The translations under genes were made by a program, and so were the position numbers. The notes beneath the pieces are model-generated. The model saw only the letters and a list, made by a program, of their open reading frames with translations, was not told the origin of the DNA and did not search any database. A DNA stretch of 64,000 bases from WHTI01 sp963756365 (lineage in GTDB: Bacteria; Actinomycetota; CADDZG01; WHSQ01): NCBI GenBank assembly GCA_963756365.1, contig CAVWNF010000003.1, forward strand, positions 434,001-498,000, given 5' to 3'. Shown here in pieces: positions 45,916 through 57,295 of the stretch. Position 1 is the first letter of the stretch, and each line of letters starts with the position of its first letter.

Positions 45916-46581
45916 GTGGATGATCCGATCAAGGTGATGATCGTCGATGACCACGCCCTGTTCCGCCGTGGGCTCCAGATGGTCCTGGAAGGCGAGAAGG
46001 ACATCGAGGTCGTGGCTGAGGCGAGTGACGGGCACGAGGCGGTTGAGAAGGCCGAAGCCACCACTCCGGATGTCGTCCTGATGGATGTGCGGATGCCCAA
46101 GCGAACCGGCATCGAAGCCACTGCGACGATCAAGGACACGCTGCCCTCGACCAAGATCCTGATGCTGACGATCTCCGATGAGGAAGCCGACCTGTACGAG
46201 GCGATCAAGGCCGGAGCGTCCGGCTACCTACTCAAGGAGATCTCGATCGACGAGGTTTCGGGCGCGGTCAGGTCCGTCCACGCAGGCCAGTCTTTGATCA
46301 GCCCATCCATGGCCTCAAAGCTCCTGACCGAGTTCGCGGCGATGGTCAAGCGCAAGGACGAGAGGGCACAGGTTCCCGGTCCGCGGCTGACCGATCGCGA
46401 GCTCGAGGTCCTCAAGCTGGTTGCCAAGGGCATGAACAACCGAGATATCGGCTCCGAGCTGTTCATCTCCGAGAACACGGTCAAGAACCACGTTCGCAAC
46501 ATCCTCGAGAAGCTTCATCTGCACTCACGCATGGAAGCGGTTGTCTACGCAGTGCGTGAGAAGCTCCTCGACATCAAATAG
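45916..46581 (+). CDS. NarL/FixJ-family response regulator
   Basis: 221 residues: receiver domain with VMIVDDHALFRRGL (acidic pocket), phospho-acceptor Asp in VVLMDVRMPKRTG, and Lys in YLLKEIS; then LTDRELEVLKLVAKGMNNRDIGSELFISENTVKNHVRNILEKL, the LuxR-type helix-turn-helix. No histidine kinase is adjacent, so it is an orphan. It occupies the place that mtrA-mtrB-lpqB hold near secA in other actinobacteria. GTG start. Confidence 0.92.
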   Translation: MDDPIKVMIVDDHALFRRGLQMVLEGEKDIEVVAEASDGHEAVEKAEATTPDVVLMDVRMPKRTGIEATATIKDTLPSTKILMLTISDEEADLYEAIKAGASGYLLKEISIDEVSGAVRSVHAGQSLISPSMASKLLTEFAAMVKRKDERAQVPGPRLTDRELEVLKLVAKGMNNRDIGSELFISENTVKNHVRNILEKLHLHSRMEAVVYAVREKLLDIK

Positions 46582-46620
46582 CCCACTCCGCCCACAGGCG
46601 TTCTAGACCCTGGGGCGCGG

Positions 46621-46634
46621 CATAATGGAGCCCT

Positions 46635-46637
<3 letters not shown>
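46621..46637 (+). promoter_or_regulatory. Leaderless-type promoter of secA
   Basis: CATAAT, then 8 bases to ATG 46635. A GGAG in the spacer could alternatively serve as a ribosome site. Confidence 0.4.
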
Positions 46638-49391
<2,754 letters not shown>

Positions 49392-49430
49392 GCCTCGTAG
49401 GGGAGAGGCTCCCGGCGAGATAGCGGGGGG

Positions 49431-49445
49431 TACGCTCCCGAGATG
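49431..49445 (+). promoter_or_regulatory. Leaderless-type promoter
   Basis: TACGCT, then 6 bases to ATG 49443. Confidence 0.4.
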
Positions 49446-50414
49446 CACCTGCTCAAGCGGCCCACAGTCCTGCTAGCCATCGCAGCGGTTCTTGCGGCCA
49501 CGGTGGTGGTCGGCGTTGTTCTACAGCGTAGAGACGAGTCGCCACCGTTGTCTCTCGAAGTCGCCGCTCGAATCTCGGTCGGTGAAACCCCAGTTGCGAT
49601 CGCGATCTCAGGTGGCTACGCGTACGTGACGATCGCGGGCGAACTAGCGGTGCAGCGCGTTGATAACGGAACCAACGAGGTCGATGGTGAGACCAGGTTC
49701 GGTGTCATCCCGGCGGGGATCGTTGTGGCCGGCGGCTCCGTGTGGGTTGGGGCTGCCGAGGGTGAGGAGTTGATCCGGATCGACGAAGGGTCGTTCTCGG
49801 ATCCTGAGGCAGTGACGGCGGGTGATACGCCGCAGACGCTGTTCGCTCACGAAGATGACCTGTGGGTGTCGGCACTCAACTCATCGATCGCCGTCCACAT
49901 CGACGGTGGCACGGGCGAGGTGCTTGAGACGTACGAGGATCCCGGCGGCTTTCCGTCGGCAGTGGCAGTTGGTTTCGATCATGTGTGGGTGGCCGACGTG
50001 GTCGACAACAGCGTCTATCGGTTCCCGATGACGGGGGGCGAACCCGTCCGCATCCCGGTTGGATCGAGCCCGACCTCGCTCACGATCTCTGAGGATGCCG
50101 TGTGGGTCGGGAACTATGGATCGGGCACCGTTTCAAGGATCGATCCTGACGAGGACAACGTGAGTGCGGGGATCGACCTGGGCGGAAAGCCGGCCAGTTT
50201 GGCCGCTGGCGGTGGCTACGTGTTCGTCTCCGACGAGACGGACGGATCGGTGGTGGCCATAGATGCCTCGACAGGCGAGGTGACCGACAGGATCGCTGTC
50301 GGCAAGACCCCTCAGGGGATCACCTATTCGAACGGAGACATCTGGGTCGCGGTCCAAGGATCGAATGAGGTCGTCCGCCTCACGACGGATCAGGTCACCC
50401 GCACGACGTCGTAG
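49443..50414 (+). CDS. Exported beta-propeller (YncE/YVTN-like) protein
   Basis: 323 residues with an N-terminal signal anchor (VLLAIAAVLAATVVVGVVL) and about six propeller blades of repeating form: ISVGETPVAIAISGGYAYVT, IPAGIVVAGGSVWVG, GDTPQTLFAHEDDLWVS, PSAVAVGFDHVWVAD, SSPTSLTISEDAVWVG, KPASLAAGGGYVFVS, KTPQGITYSNGDIWVA. It is likely a periplasmic binding or scaffold protein; function unknown. Alone between secA and prfB. Confidence 0.75.
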   Translation: MHLLKRPTVLLAIAAVLAATVVVGVVLQRRDESPPLSLEVAARISVGETPVAIAISGGYAYVTIAGELAVQRVDNGTNEVDGETRFGVIPAGIVVAGGSVWVGAAEGEELIRIDEGSFSDPEAVTAGDTPQTLFAHEDDLWVSALNSSIAVHIDGGTGEVLETYEDPGGFPSAVAVGFDHVWVADVVDNSVYRFPMTGGEPVRIPVGSSPTSLTISEDAVWVGNYGSGTVSRIDPDEDNVSAGIDLGGKPASLAAGGGYVFVSDETDGSVVAIDASTGEVTDRIAVGKTPQGITYSNGDIWVAVQGSNEVVRLTTDQVTRTTS

Positions 50415-50432
50415 CCGGGGGACGGGAACCGA

Positions 50433-50448
50433 TATCCTGCGCCGCATG
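50433..50448 (+). promoter_or_regulatory. Leaderless-type promoter of prfB
   Basis: TATCCT, then 7 bases to ATG 50446. Confidence 0.4.
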
Positions 50449-51556
50449 GCAGACCTTTCCGAGCGGCTCGATTCGATCGAGAGCAGGCTCGCGCAGATCA
50501 AGGATTATCTTTGACCTCGATGTCAAGCGGGTGCGCCTCGCCGAACTGAGGGCTCGTTCCGCCGAACCCGACTTCTGGAACGATCCCCAGGAAGCCCAGC
50601 GTCAAAGCCGCGATATCTCGGCCCTCTCCGACGACGTCGAGGGATTCGATCGGATCCTTCAACGTGCGTCGGATGCGCGCGTCCTCATGGACCTCGCGCG
50701 CGAGGAAGGGGATCCGTCATCTCTGGCCGAGGCAGAGTCCGAGATCGAGGCGATCGAGAGCGAGCTTGGCACCCAGGAGGTTCTGGCCCTCCTGTCAGGT
50801 GAGTTCGACGACAACCCTGCGATCGTCGAGATCCACCCGGGAGAAGGAGGGACCGACTCTCAGGACTGGGCCGAGATCCTCCTCCGCATGTACCTGAGGT
50901 GGGCGGAGCGGCGTGGTTTCAAGACCGAACTGCTCGAAGCGTCACCAGGCGACGAGGCCGGACTGAAGAGCGCGACGCTGACGATCGACGGCCGACACGC
51001 GTATGGATTGCTCTCGGCCGAGCGCGGCGTCCATCGACTCGTGCGCATCTCGCCGTTCGATGCAGCGAAACGCAGGCACACGTCGTTCGCATCGGTCGAC
51101 GTCACCCCCGAGGTGACCGAAGACGTCGAGGTGGACGTGCAGGACGATGACCTGCGGATCGATACCTATCGTTCCTCGGGGGCCGGTGGGCAGCACGTGA
51201 ACGTCACGGATTCGGCCGTGCGCATTACGCATCTCCCGACAGGGATCGTCGTGTCGTGCCAGAACGAGCGCTCACAGATGCAGAACAAGGCGGTCGCGAT
51301 GAGGGTTCTGAAGTCGAGGTTGCTGCAGCGAGCGCGTGAGGAGCGTGAGGTAGAGATCCGCGCACTGAAGGGCGAGCAGCGCGACATCGGGTTCGGCTCG
51401 CAGATCCGCTCCTACGTCATGCACCCGTATCAGATGGTCAAAGATCACCGGACAGGTACCGAGGTCGGGAACGTCCAGTCGGTACTAGATGGCGACCTGG
51501 GCCGCCTTATCGAGGCCGAACTGAGGCGCAGGGCAGGCGCAGCCACCGAAGAGTGA
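50446..51556 (+). CDS. prfB: Peptide chain release factor 2 with programmed +1 frameshift
   Basis: Codons 1-22 (ADLSERLDSIESRLAQIKDYL) end at TGA 50512-50514; shifting +1 on CTT gives DLDVKRVRLAELRARSAEPDFW and a 369-residue RF2. The site TAT CTT TGA C is identical to that of E. coli, with AAGGA just upstream as stimulating element. RF2 marks are present: SPF tripeptide (ISPFDAAKRRHTSFA) that reads UGA, and GGQ in SSGAGGQHVN that triggers hydrolysis. When RF2 is scarce, the ribosome pauses at the UGA and shifts, an autoregulatory loop. Confidence 0.96.
50500..50515 (+). promoter_or_regulatory. prfB recoding site
   Basis: AAGGATTATCTTTGAC: a Shine-Dalgarno-like AAGGA, slippery CTT, stop TGA and following C, which weakens termination. 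All elements of the known RF2 frameshift cassette are in place. Confidence 0.92.
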
Positions 51557-51590
51557 CAGCCGTAACGTTGCCGCGAGCGCCAGGCGGTGC

Positions 51591-51605
51591 CATCATCGGT
51601 ACATG
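51591..51605 (+). promoter_or_regulatory. Leaderless-type promoter of the diiron gene
   Basis: CATCAT, then 6 bases to ATG 51603. Confidence 0.3.
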
Positions 51606-52679
51606 ACCGATACAACAACACCTGAAGTCGTTCGGCGGGTAGAGGGTGCGACCCTCGCAGAACTCGGCGACGTGCACATCGACGATGTCTACAAGCAGAT
51701 GGACTGGTTGCTGAAGACGCGTCCTACCCCTCTCGATCTGTATCACCGGTGGGAGAACCAGAACTGGTCGACGCAGGATCTGAACTTCGAGACAGATGCC
51801 CAGCACTGGGCAGACATGGAAGGCGTCTTCGAAGGCTTCCGAACCGAGCTGCAACGAACGTTCACCCTTTTCTTCCTGGGTGAGCAAGCGGTCACCGACA
51901 CGTTGTCACCGATGGTGCACGCTGCCCCCGACGAGGCCTCGCGGATCTTCCTTTCAACTCAGCTCGTGGACGAGGCTCGCCATACGGTGTTCTTCTCGCG
52001 CTTCTTCGACGAGGTCGTCGGCGTGAAGGGCGGTCTATCAGAGGCTCTCGGGATGGTGCGTGATCAGACCGTCGAGGCCTATCGAACGATCTTCGACGGC
52101 GAGCTGGTAGACGTAACTGAAGCTGTGCGAGAGAACCCATCCGATTACGGGATGTGGATCCGGTCGATCACCACCTACCACTTGATCGTCGAGGGGATGC
52201 TGGCTCTCACTGGGCAGAAGTTCCTCCTCGGGATCGTGCGGGAACTGGGCATCCTTCCCGGTTTCTACTCCGGGTTCACCGCGGTGGCTCGAGACGAATC
52301 CCGTCACGTCAACTTCGGTGTCAGAGCATTGCTCGAGGCTCACGCCAAGGACCGAGCCATGGCAGAGGTGATCGAGGACCAGATCCTCCGGCTTCTCGAG
52401 CCTGCCTGCCGGGTCGTTGCGGCTCCCGATCGGAGGTTCGTCGTCGAACCCGAGGACACCCCTCCGAACCTCCGCATCAACCCCTACGAGGTCAGGTCTT
52501 TCTCGCTGAATTCGTTGACCAAGCGGCTCAAGGTGGCGGGTCTCTCGGACGCATTCTTGGCCGAGGTGACCAGTCGAGGCGAGGCCGCCTACAACGCTGC
52601 GTGGGCCGACTACGAGGACATCCACAAGGCCGAACACCCCTATCGTTTCTGGGATCGAATGGCGACCACAAGCGCCTAG
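51603..52679 (+). CDS. R2-like diiron (ferritin-superfamily) protein
   Basis: 358 residues. The metal ligands of a ribonucleotide-reductase-R2-type helix bundle can be followed: the Glu in FFLGEQAVTD, DEARH (ExxH), the Glu in YHLIVEGML and DESRH (ExxH). Length and pattern fit R2-like ligand-binding oxidases or an R2 homologue rather than a genuine NrdB partnered with NrdA, which is not nearby. It could be an oxidase or oxygenase of unknown substrate. It sits between prfB and ftsE. Confidence 0.75.
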   Translation: MTDTTTPEVVRRVEGATLAELGDVHIDDVYKQMDWLLKTRPTPLDLYHRWENQNWSTQDLNFETDAQHWADMEGVFEGFRTELQRTFTLFFLGEQAVTDTLSPMVHAAPDEASRIFLSTQLVDEARHTVFFSRFFDEVVGVKGGLSEALGMVRDQTVEAYRTIFDGELVDVTEAVRENPSDYGMWIRSITTYHLIVEGMLALTGQKFLLGIVRELGILPGFYSGFTAVARDESRHVNFGVRALLEAHAKDRAMAEVIEDQILRLLEPACRVVAAPDRRFVVEPEDTPPNLRINPYEVRSFSLNSLTKRLKVAGLSDAFLAEVTSRGEAAYNAAWADYEDIHKAEHPYRFWDRMATTSA

Positions 52680-52686
52680 GCTCGGC

Positions 52687-52704
52687 TAGTCTGAAGCCCA
52701 GATG
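52687..52704 (+). promoter_or_regulatory. Leaderless-type promoter of ftsEX
   Basis: TAGTCT, then 9 bases to ATG 52702. Confidence 0.35.
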
Positions 52705-53388
52705 ATCAAGCTTGTGAACGTAGTCAAGGACTACAAAGGTGATGTCCGCGCCCTGGATGGGGTTTCCATCGAGGTCGTCAAGGGCGAATTCGTGTTCGTG
52801 GTCGGGCCGTCGGGCTCGGGAAAATCCACGTTCCTGAAACTGATCACGAAGGAAGAGGATCCGACCTCCGGCGAAGTCTTCGTCGCAGGCAAGAACCTCG
52901 GCAGCCTCCCAAAGTGGCGGGTGCCCTACCTCCGCCGCAACGTCGGCTGTGTCTTCCAGGACTACAAGCTGCTGCCGAACAAGACGGTGTTCGAGAACGT
53001 GGCGTTCGGTCTCGAAGTCATCGGACGTCCCAAGTCGGTCGTCCAGCGCCAGGTCCCTCAGATCCTCGAGCTCGTTGGCCTCGGTGAGAAGCTCGATCGG
53101 TTCCCAGATGAGCTATCGGGCGGTGAGCAACAGCGCGTTTCGGTTGCACGGGCGTTCGTCAACCGACCACTGATCCTTGTTGCAGACGAGCCCACCGGGA
53201 ACCTTGACCCGGCTACCTCGGTCGGGATCATGCGACTCCTCGACCGCATCAACAAGACCGGCACGACGGTTGTGATGGCGACGCACGACCATGCCATCGT
53301 GGACTCGATGCGACGACGGGTCCTACAACTCGAGAACGGTTCCGTGGTGCGCGACCAGTCGAGAGGTATCTACGGGGTCGGCTCGTGA
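52702..53388 (+). CDS. ftsE: Cell division ATP-binding protein FtsE
   Basis: 228 residues: Walker A GPSGSGKST, FQDYKLLPNKTVFENVAF (FtsE-typical Q-loop region), signature LSGGEQQRVSVARAF, Walker B LILVADEPTGNLDP and MATHDH. With FtsX it forms a mechanotransmission complex at the septum that activates a peptidoglycan hydrolase. The ftsX GTG overlaps its stop. Confidence 0.95.
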   Translation: MIKLVNVVKDYKGDVRALDGVSIEVVKGEFVFVVGPSGSGKSTFLKLITKEEDPTSGEVFVAGKNLGSLPKWRVPYLRRNVGCVFQDYKLLPNKTVFENVAFGLEVIGRPKSVVQRQVPQILELVGLGEKLDRFPDELSGGEQQRVSVARAFVNRPLILVADEPTGNLDPATSVGIMRLLDRINKTGTTVVMATHDHAIVDSMRRRVLQLENGSVVRDQSRGIYGVGS

Positions 53389-54257
53389 GGCTGAAGTACT
53401 TCTTCGCTGAAACGCTCCAGAACCTGCGCCGCAACCTACTGATGACGATCGCTGCTATCTCGACGGTCGCGATATCCCTGCTCCTCCTTGGAGGCGTCCA
53501 GGTCTTAGGGATCATGGTCAACCGCATGACCACCGACTGGGAGGCGAAGGTTGAAGTGAACGTCTTTCTCCGGAAAGACGCCACGCCGAACGAAACCCAG
53601 GCCCTCCAGACCGAGGTCACCGGCATGGCCGAGGTCGAGAACGTGACCTACGTGAGCCAAGAAGAAGCGCTGGGTGAGTTCAGATCTGACTATCCACTCC
53701 TAGCGGAGAACCTTCCCGAGGATGCGTTACCCGCGTCGCTCAGGGTCAAGTTGTTCGACGCGAATGATGCCGAGGAGGTGGCAGCGCGCGTCGAGGGCGC
53801 TCCCGGGGTCGACGACGTCCGCTTCGGCGGGAACATCATCAAACGATTACTCCAGGTCAATGCGCTCTTGAGGACAGTGACCCTTGCCATGTCGGTCATC
53901 CTGATGATCGCCGCCGCCGGTCTGATCGCAAACACGATCCGTCTCGCTATCTATGCGCGCCGTGACGAGATCGGGATCATGAAATTGGTGGGCGCGACCA
54001 ACTGGTTCATCAGGATCCCCTTCATGCTCGAGGGCCTGTTCGCCGCGCTCGTTGGGGCGTCGGTCGCCGTGATCGTCGTGCTCGGAGGTAATTGGCTCCT
54101 CCTGTCACGCCTTCCCGATGCGTTCCCGTTCCTGGCCCCCGTACTGAACTTCTCGGGGGGAGAGCTCCTCACGGTCACGGGCGTTCTGGTGGGCGTCGGG
54201 GCCCTGGTGGGCCTGGCCGGCTCCAGCATGGCGCTCCGCCGCTTCCTCGAGGTCTAG
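53385..54257 (+). CDS. ftsX: Cell division protein FtsX
   Basis: 290 residues: RLKYFFAETLQNLRRNLLMTIAAISTVAISLLLLGG (first helix and cytoplasmic start), an external loop domain (VEVNVFLRKDATPNETQALQ, about 45-150) and three later helices (TLAMSVILMIAAAGLIANTIRL, GLFAALVGASVAVIVVLGG, LLTVTGVLVGVGALVGLAGS). RDEIGIMKLVGATNWFIR is the conserved coupling segment. The external loop should contact the coiled-coil hydrolase coded next. Confidence 0.95.
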   Translation: MRLKYFFAETLQNLRRNLLMTIAAISTVAISLLLLGGVQVLGIMVNRMTTDWEAKVEVNVFLRKDATPNETQALQTEVTGMAEVENVTYVSQEEALGEFRSDYPLLAENLPEDALPASLRVKLFDANDAEEVAARVEGAPGVDDVRFGGNIIKRLLQVNALLRTVTLAMSVILMIAAAGLIANTIRLAIYARRDEIGIMKLVGATNWFIRIPFMLEGLFAALVGASVAVIVVLGGNWLLLSRLPDAFPFLAPVLNFSGGELLTVTGVLVGVGALVGLAGSSMALRRFLEV

Positions 54258-54261
54258 GCCA

Positions 54262-54287
54262 CCCCGCTAGGCCTTCCCGGAGCGGGG
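54262..54287 (+). terminator. Hairpin after ftsX
   Basis: CCCCGCT and AGCGGGG form a perfect 7-bp stem with a 12-base loop, 5 bases after the stop. It separates ftsEX from the hydrolase gene transcriptionally. Confidence 0.5.
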
Positions 54288-54369
54288 AATCGGGCATAAA
54301 GTCCACCCCCCATCCGGTCGAACATAACCATAGGGGCTGTTCACCGACCAAGGATGTTGTTGTTGTGAC

Positions 54370-54384
54370 TAGAGTTAACTTATG
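54370..54384 (+). promoter_or_regulatory. Leaderless-type promoter of the M23 gene
   Basis: TAGAGT, then 6 bases (TAACTT) to ATG 54382. Confidence 0.4.
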
Positions 54385-55602
54385 ATGTTCCAGATGAGCC
54401 GTTCAAGATGGCTACCGAGCCTCATCGTGCTCGCATTCCTCGCGTCTTTCGCCGCGGCCGGACTACCCGCCTCGGCCGACCCCCAGTCCCAGCTTCAGGA
54501 GAACGAGCAGAAGCAGGAAGAGCTGGACGCGAAGATCGATGAGCTCCTCGCCCAGAAGGGCGCACTGGTGGACAAGATCTCTGTCATCGACGAGGAGCGT
54601 GCCGTCGTCGAGAAGGAACTAGCCAAGGTCGATGCCGATCTCGACGAGCTCAACGACCGCATCGCCGTCGTCCAGGAGCGATTGACCAGGACCCAGATCA
54701 GGCTCGGCACGCTCTCGCAGGAACTTAACCAGGTGCTTCGTAAGTTGATCGATCGCACCGACGTCTTCACCGCTCGCGCGGTCGAGATCTATAAGGCCGG
54801 TCCTGCCGCCTATCTCGAATCCATGCTCGCCTCGGAAGATCTGAGCGAACTACTAGATCGCTACCAGTACTACGAGTCCTCTCTCGAGTCGGACAATGCG
54901 CTGATCGAAGAGATCGCGGTCCTGAGGGACGTGACCGACCAGAAGCGAACCCAGGTAGAGGAACGCAAGCTCCTCATCGCGGCCGACAAGGCTCAACTTG
55001 AGAAAGATCGGGCCAAGGTGGCTGCCATCCGCGACCGCAAGGCGTCGTCGCTCGCCGACCTGAACAAGTTGCTCTCGGTCAAGCAGACGATCGTCGCCGA
55101 GATCGATTCGAAGAAGCGCTCCTACGAGGCCGCACAGGCCCGGATCGACGCTGACTCCGACCGTATCGAGGCGATGCTGGCGGCGAACACCACCGGCGGT
55201 CCGGGGCCGGGTGGCTCGGGGCAACTCGCATGGCCGTGCTCCGGCTCCGTTTCGTCCGGCTACGGCTATCGCACCCATCCGATCTTCGGAGATCGCCGGC
55301 TCCATGCCGGGATCGACCTCAGTTGTCCGTATGGCGCGGCGGTGTACGCCGCTGATGGCGGGACCGTCAGCTTCGTTGGAGTCATGGGCGGCTACGGCAA
55401 CGTCGTGGTTGTTGACCACGGCGGCGGGCTTGCGACGACGTACAACCATCTGTCCTCGTTCCAGGTATCGACCGGGGACAAGGTTTCTCGGAGCGAGCAC
55501 ATCGCATCCGTAGGGAGCACCGGTTACTCCACCGGCGCTCATCTCCACTTCGAGGTCCGGGTGAACGGCACTCCAGTGGACCCCATGCCGTATCTCCAGT
55601 AG
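54382..55602 (+). CDS. Coiled-coil M23 peptidoglycan hydrolase (FtsEX partner)
   Basis: 406 residues: signal peptide (SLIVLAFLASFAAAGLPASA), a long coiled coil (about 35-265; NEQKQEELDAKIDELLAQK, EERAVVEKELAKVDADLDEL, KSRxx-type segments) and a C-terminal LytM/M23 domain: SGYGYRTHPIFGDRRLHAGIDL, VVVDHGGGLATTYNHL and GAHLHFEV carry the zinc ligands. This is the EnvC/PcsB-type plan of hydrolases activated through FtsEX; adjacency makes that assignment likely. It is secreted and cuts peptide cross-links at division. Confidence 0.88.
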   Translation: MMFQMSRSRWLPSLIVLAFLASFAAAGLPASADPQSQLQENEQKQEELDAKIDELLAQKGALVDKISVIDEERAVVEKELAKVDADLDELNDRIAVVQERLTRTQIRLGTLSQELNQVLRKLIDRTDVFTARAVEIYKAGPAAYLESMLASEDLSELLDRYQYYESSLESDNALIEEIAVLRDVTDQKRTQVEERKLLIAADKAQLEKDRAKVAAIRDRKASSLADLNKLLSVKQTIVAEIDSKKRSYEAAQARIDADSDRIEAMLAANTTGGPGPGGSGQLAWPCSGSVSSGYGYRTHPIFGDRRLHAGIDLSCPYGAAVYAADGGTVSFVGVMGGYGNVVVVDHGGGLATTYNHLSSFQVSTGDKVSRSEHIASVGSTGYSTGAHLHFEVRVNGTPVDPMPYLQ

Positions 55603-55616
55603 TCGCACCCAGCAAC

Positions 55617-55632
55617 TACCCTTATCTCGATG
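55617..55632 (+). promoter_or_regulatory. Leaderless-type promoter of ctpA
   Basis: TACCCT, then 7 bases to ATG 55630. Confidence 0.4.
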
Positions 55633-56823
55633 ACCGACCGCCAGAAGATATTCGTTGCCCTTCTCGCCGTGCTCACGCTGTCCGTAGGCGTGTTCTCACT
55701 CGGCTATGCGGTCGCGTCGCGTCCCGGAACCCCCCTGAGGATCGGTACGGCTTCTGGGGGCTCAACCGCGACGGGCCTCGAGGCGATCAACGAAGCGTTG
55801 CAGGACATCCTTGCGACCTCGGTCGATCCCCCGAAGGAACGAACACTCGTCCGAGGCGCCATCCAGGGGATGGTCGAGGCGCTGAAGAAGTCCGGCGATA
55901 AGTACGCCGAGTTCTATAGCCCAACCTCCTACGAATCGCTCCAGGAACTTACGAGTGGGAAGTTCTCGGGGATCGGCGTGTGGCTCAAGGAGAAGAAGGG
56001 CGCGTTCGAGATCGTTTCGGTGCTCCCTGGGACGCCGGCGCTGCGTGCCGGTCTCAAGGGGGGCGACATCATCGTCTCGGTCGACGGGAACGATGTTGCC
56101 GACCTGACCGGTGACGAAGTTGTGAACAGCGTGAAAGGGCCCGAGGGAACGGATGTAGAGATCGGGATCGAGCGCAAAGGGAACCCTCTCTCATTCACGA
56201 TCACGCGCCGATCGATCGAGCTGCCGAACCTCAAGACCTCTCTCCTCGATGGTGGGATCGGCTACGTGCGCCTGTTCGGTTTCGGCAAGGGGGCCGGAGA
56301 CCAACTGAGGGACGAGATCACCGCATTGATGGATGACGGTGCCACGGGCGTGATCCTGGACCTGAGAGACAACGGTGGTGGGCTACTTCCCGAGGGCATT
56401 TCGGTAGCGAGCACCTTCATCGAGGATGGAAAGGTCATGATCTACCGAGAACCAGGTGTCGACGATGTGGTTTACGACGCCGAGGGCAAAGCCTTCGCCG
56501 ATCTCCCTGTGGTCGTTCTCGTCAACGAAGGCACGGCGAGCGCCTCCGAGATCGTGTCCGGTGCACTTCAGGATCGCGGCCGCGCTCTCATAGTGGGGAC
56601 GCGTACCTATGGGAAGGGCTCCGTCCAACAGATCGTGCCGCTCTCATACGGTGCGGCGATGAAACTGACGGCAGCGGCCTACCTCACTCCTTCGGGCAAG
56701 AACATCAACGGCAAGGGCATCACGCCCGATGTTGTCGTGAAGGGCGCTCCGCGGGCGCAGAAGGATCGAGCCATCGAGATCCTCAGAGGCATCTTGCTTT
56801 CGGGTTCGAACGATGGTGGCTAA
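55630..56823 (+). CDS. ctpA: Carboxyl-terminal processing protease (S41)
   Basis: 397 residues: membrane anchor (FVALLAVLTLSVGVFSLGYAV), PDZ domain (FSGIGVWLKEKKGAFEIVSVLPGTPALRAGLKGGDIIVSVDG), then the S41 domain with LDLRDNGGG, the nucleophile Ser in EGTASASEIVSGAL and the general-base Lys in RTYGKGSVQ. It cuts C-termini of envelope proteins; in other bacteria CtpA controls wall hydrolases, so its place after the M23 gene fits. It overlaps smpB by 11 bases. Confidence 0.93.
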   Translation: MTDRQKIFVALLAVLTLSVGVFSLGYAVASRPGTPLRIGTASGGSTATGLEAINEALQDILATSVDPPKERTLVRGAIQGMVEALKKSGDKYAEFYSPTSYESLQELTSGKFSGIGVWLKEKKGAFEIVSVLPGTPALRAGLKGGDIIVSVDGNDVADLTGDEVVNSVKGPEGTDVEIGIERKGNPLSFTITRRSIELPNLKTSLLDGGIGYVRLFGFGKGAGDQLRDEITALMDDGATGVILDLRDNGGGLLPEGISVASTFIEDGKVMIYREPGVDDVVYDAEGKAFADLPVVVLVNEGTASASEIVSGALQDRGRALIVGTRTYGKGSVQQIVPLSYGAAMKLTAAAYLTPSGKNINGKGITPDVVVKGAPRAQKDRAIEILRGILLSGSNDGG

Positions 56824-57295
56824 GGGTGGCGGCAAGGACGAGTCCGGCATCAAGTTGATCACCCAGAACCGGAAGGCACGTCACAACTTCGAGATCGAAG
56901 AAACGCTCGAGGCCGGCATGGTGCTCGTCGGGACCGAGGTGAAGTCGTGTCGCGACGGGAAAGCCAACCTCACCGATGCCTACGCGATCATCAAAGATGG
57001 CGAGGCGTGGTTGCTCGGGTGTCACATCAGCGCTTACTCACACGGAACAGATACGAATCATGAGCCCGAACGGATGCGGAAGTTGCTACTGAATCGCTCC
57101 GAGATCGATCGACTGGCGAAAAGCTCTCAGCAGAACGGCCGCACCATCGTGCCCCTTCGTCTTTACTTCAAGCACGGGATAGCCAAGGCCGAGTTGGCGA
57201 TAGCCAGGGGCAAGAACCTGCACGACAAGCGTCAGACGACCGCCAAGCGTGATGCCGAGCGACAGATGCAGAGGGAACTAGGGCGCCGGCGCTGA
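56813..57295 (+). CDS. smpB: SsrA-binding protein SmpB
   Basis: 160 residues: LITQNRKARHNFEIEETLEAGMVLVGTEVKSCRDGKANLTDAYA, LLGCHISAYSHG, LKHGIAKAELAIARGKNLHDKR and a basic C-terminal tail (AKRDAERQMQRELGRRR). It delivers tmRNA to stalled ribosomes. The tmRNA gene itself lies 1 kb downstream in the same orientation. Its last 18 bases overlap a convergent regulator gene. Confidence 0.96.
   Translation: MVAKGGGKDESGIKLITQNRKARHNFEIEETLEAGMVLVGTEVKSCRDGKANLTDAYAIIKDGEAWLLGCHISAYSHGTDTNHEPERMRKLLLNRSEIDRLAKSSQQNGRTIVPLRLYFKHGIAKAELAIARGKNLHDKRQTTAKRDAERQMQRELGRRR

Noticed and set aside
50446..50514. prfB as a frameshift pseudogene
   Set aside because: The break has every element of the known programmed RF2 frameshift and the rest of the protein is intact.
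53000..54300. Further frame breaks in ftsX or ctpA
   Set aside because: Both read through at full family length with all motifs in one frame.
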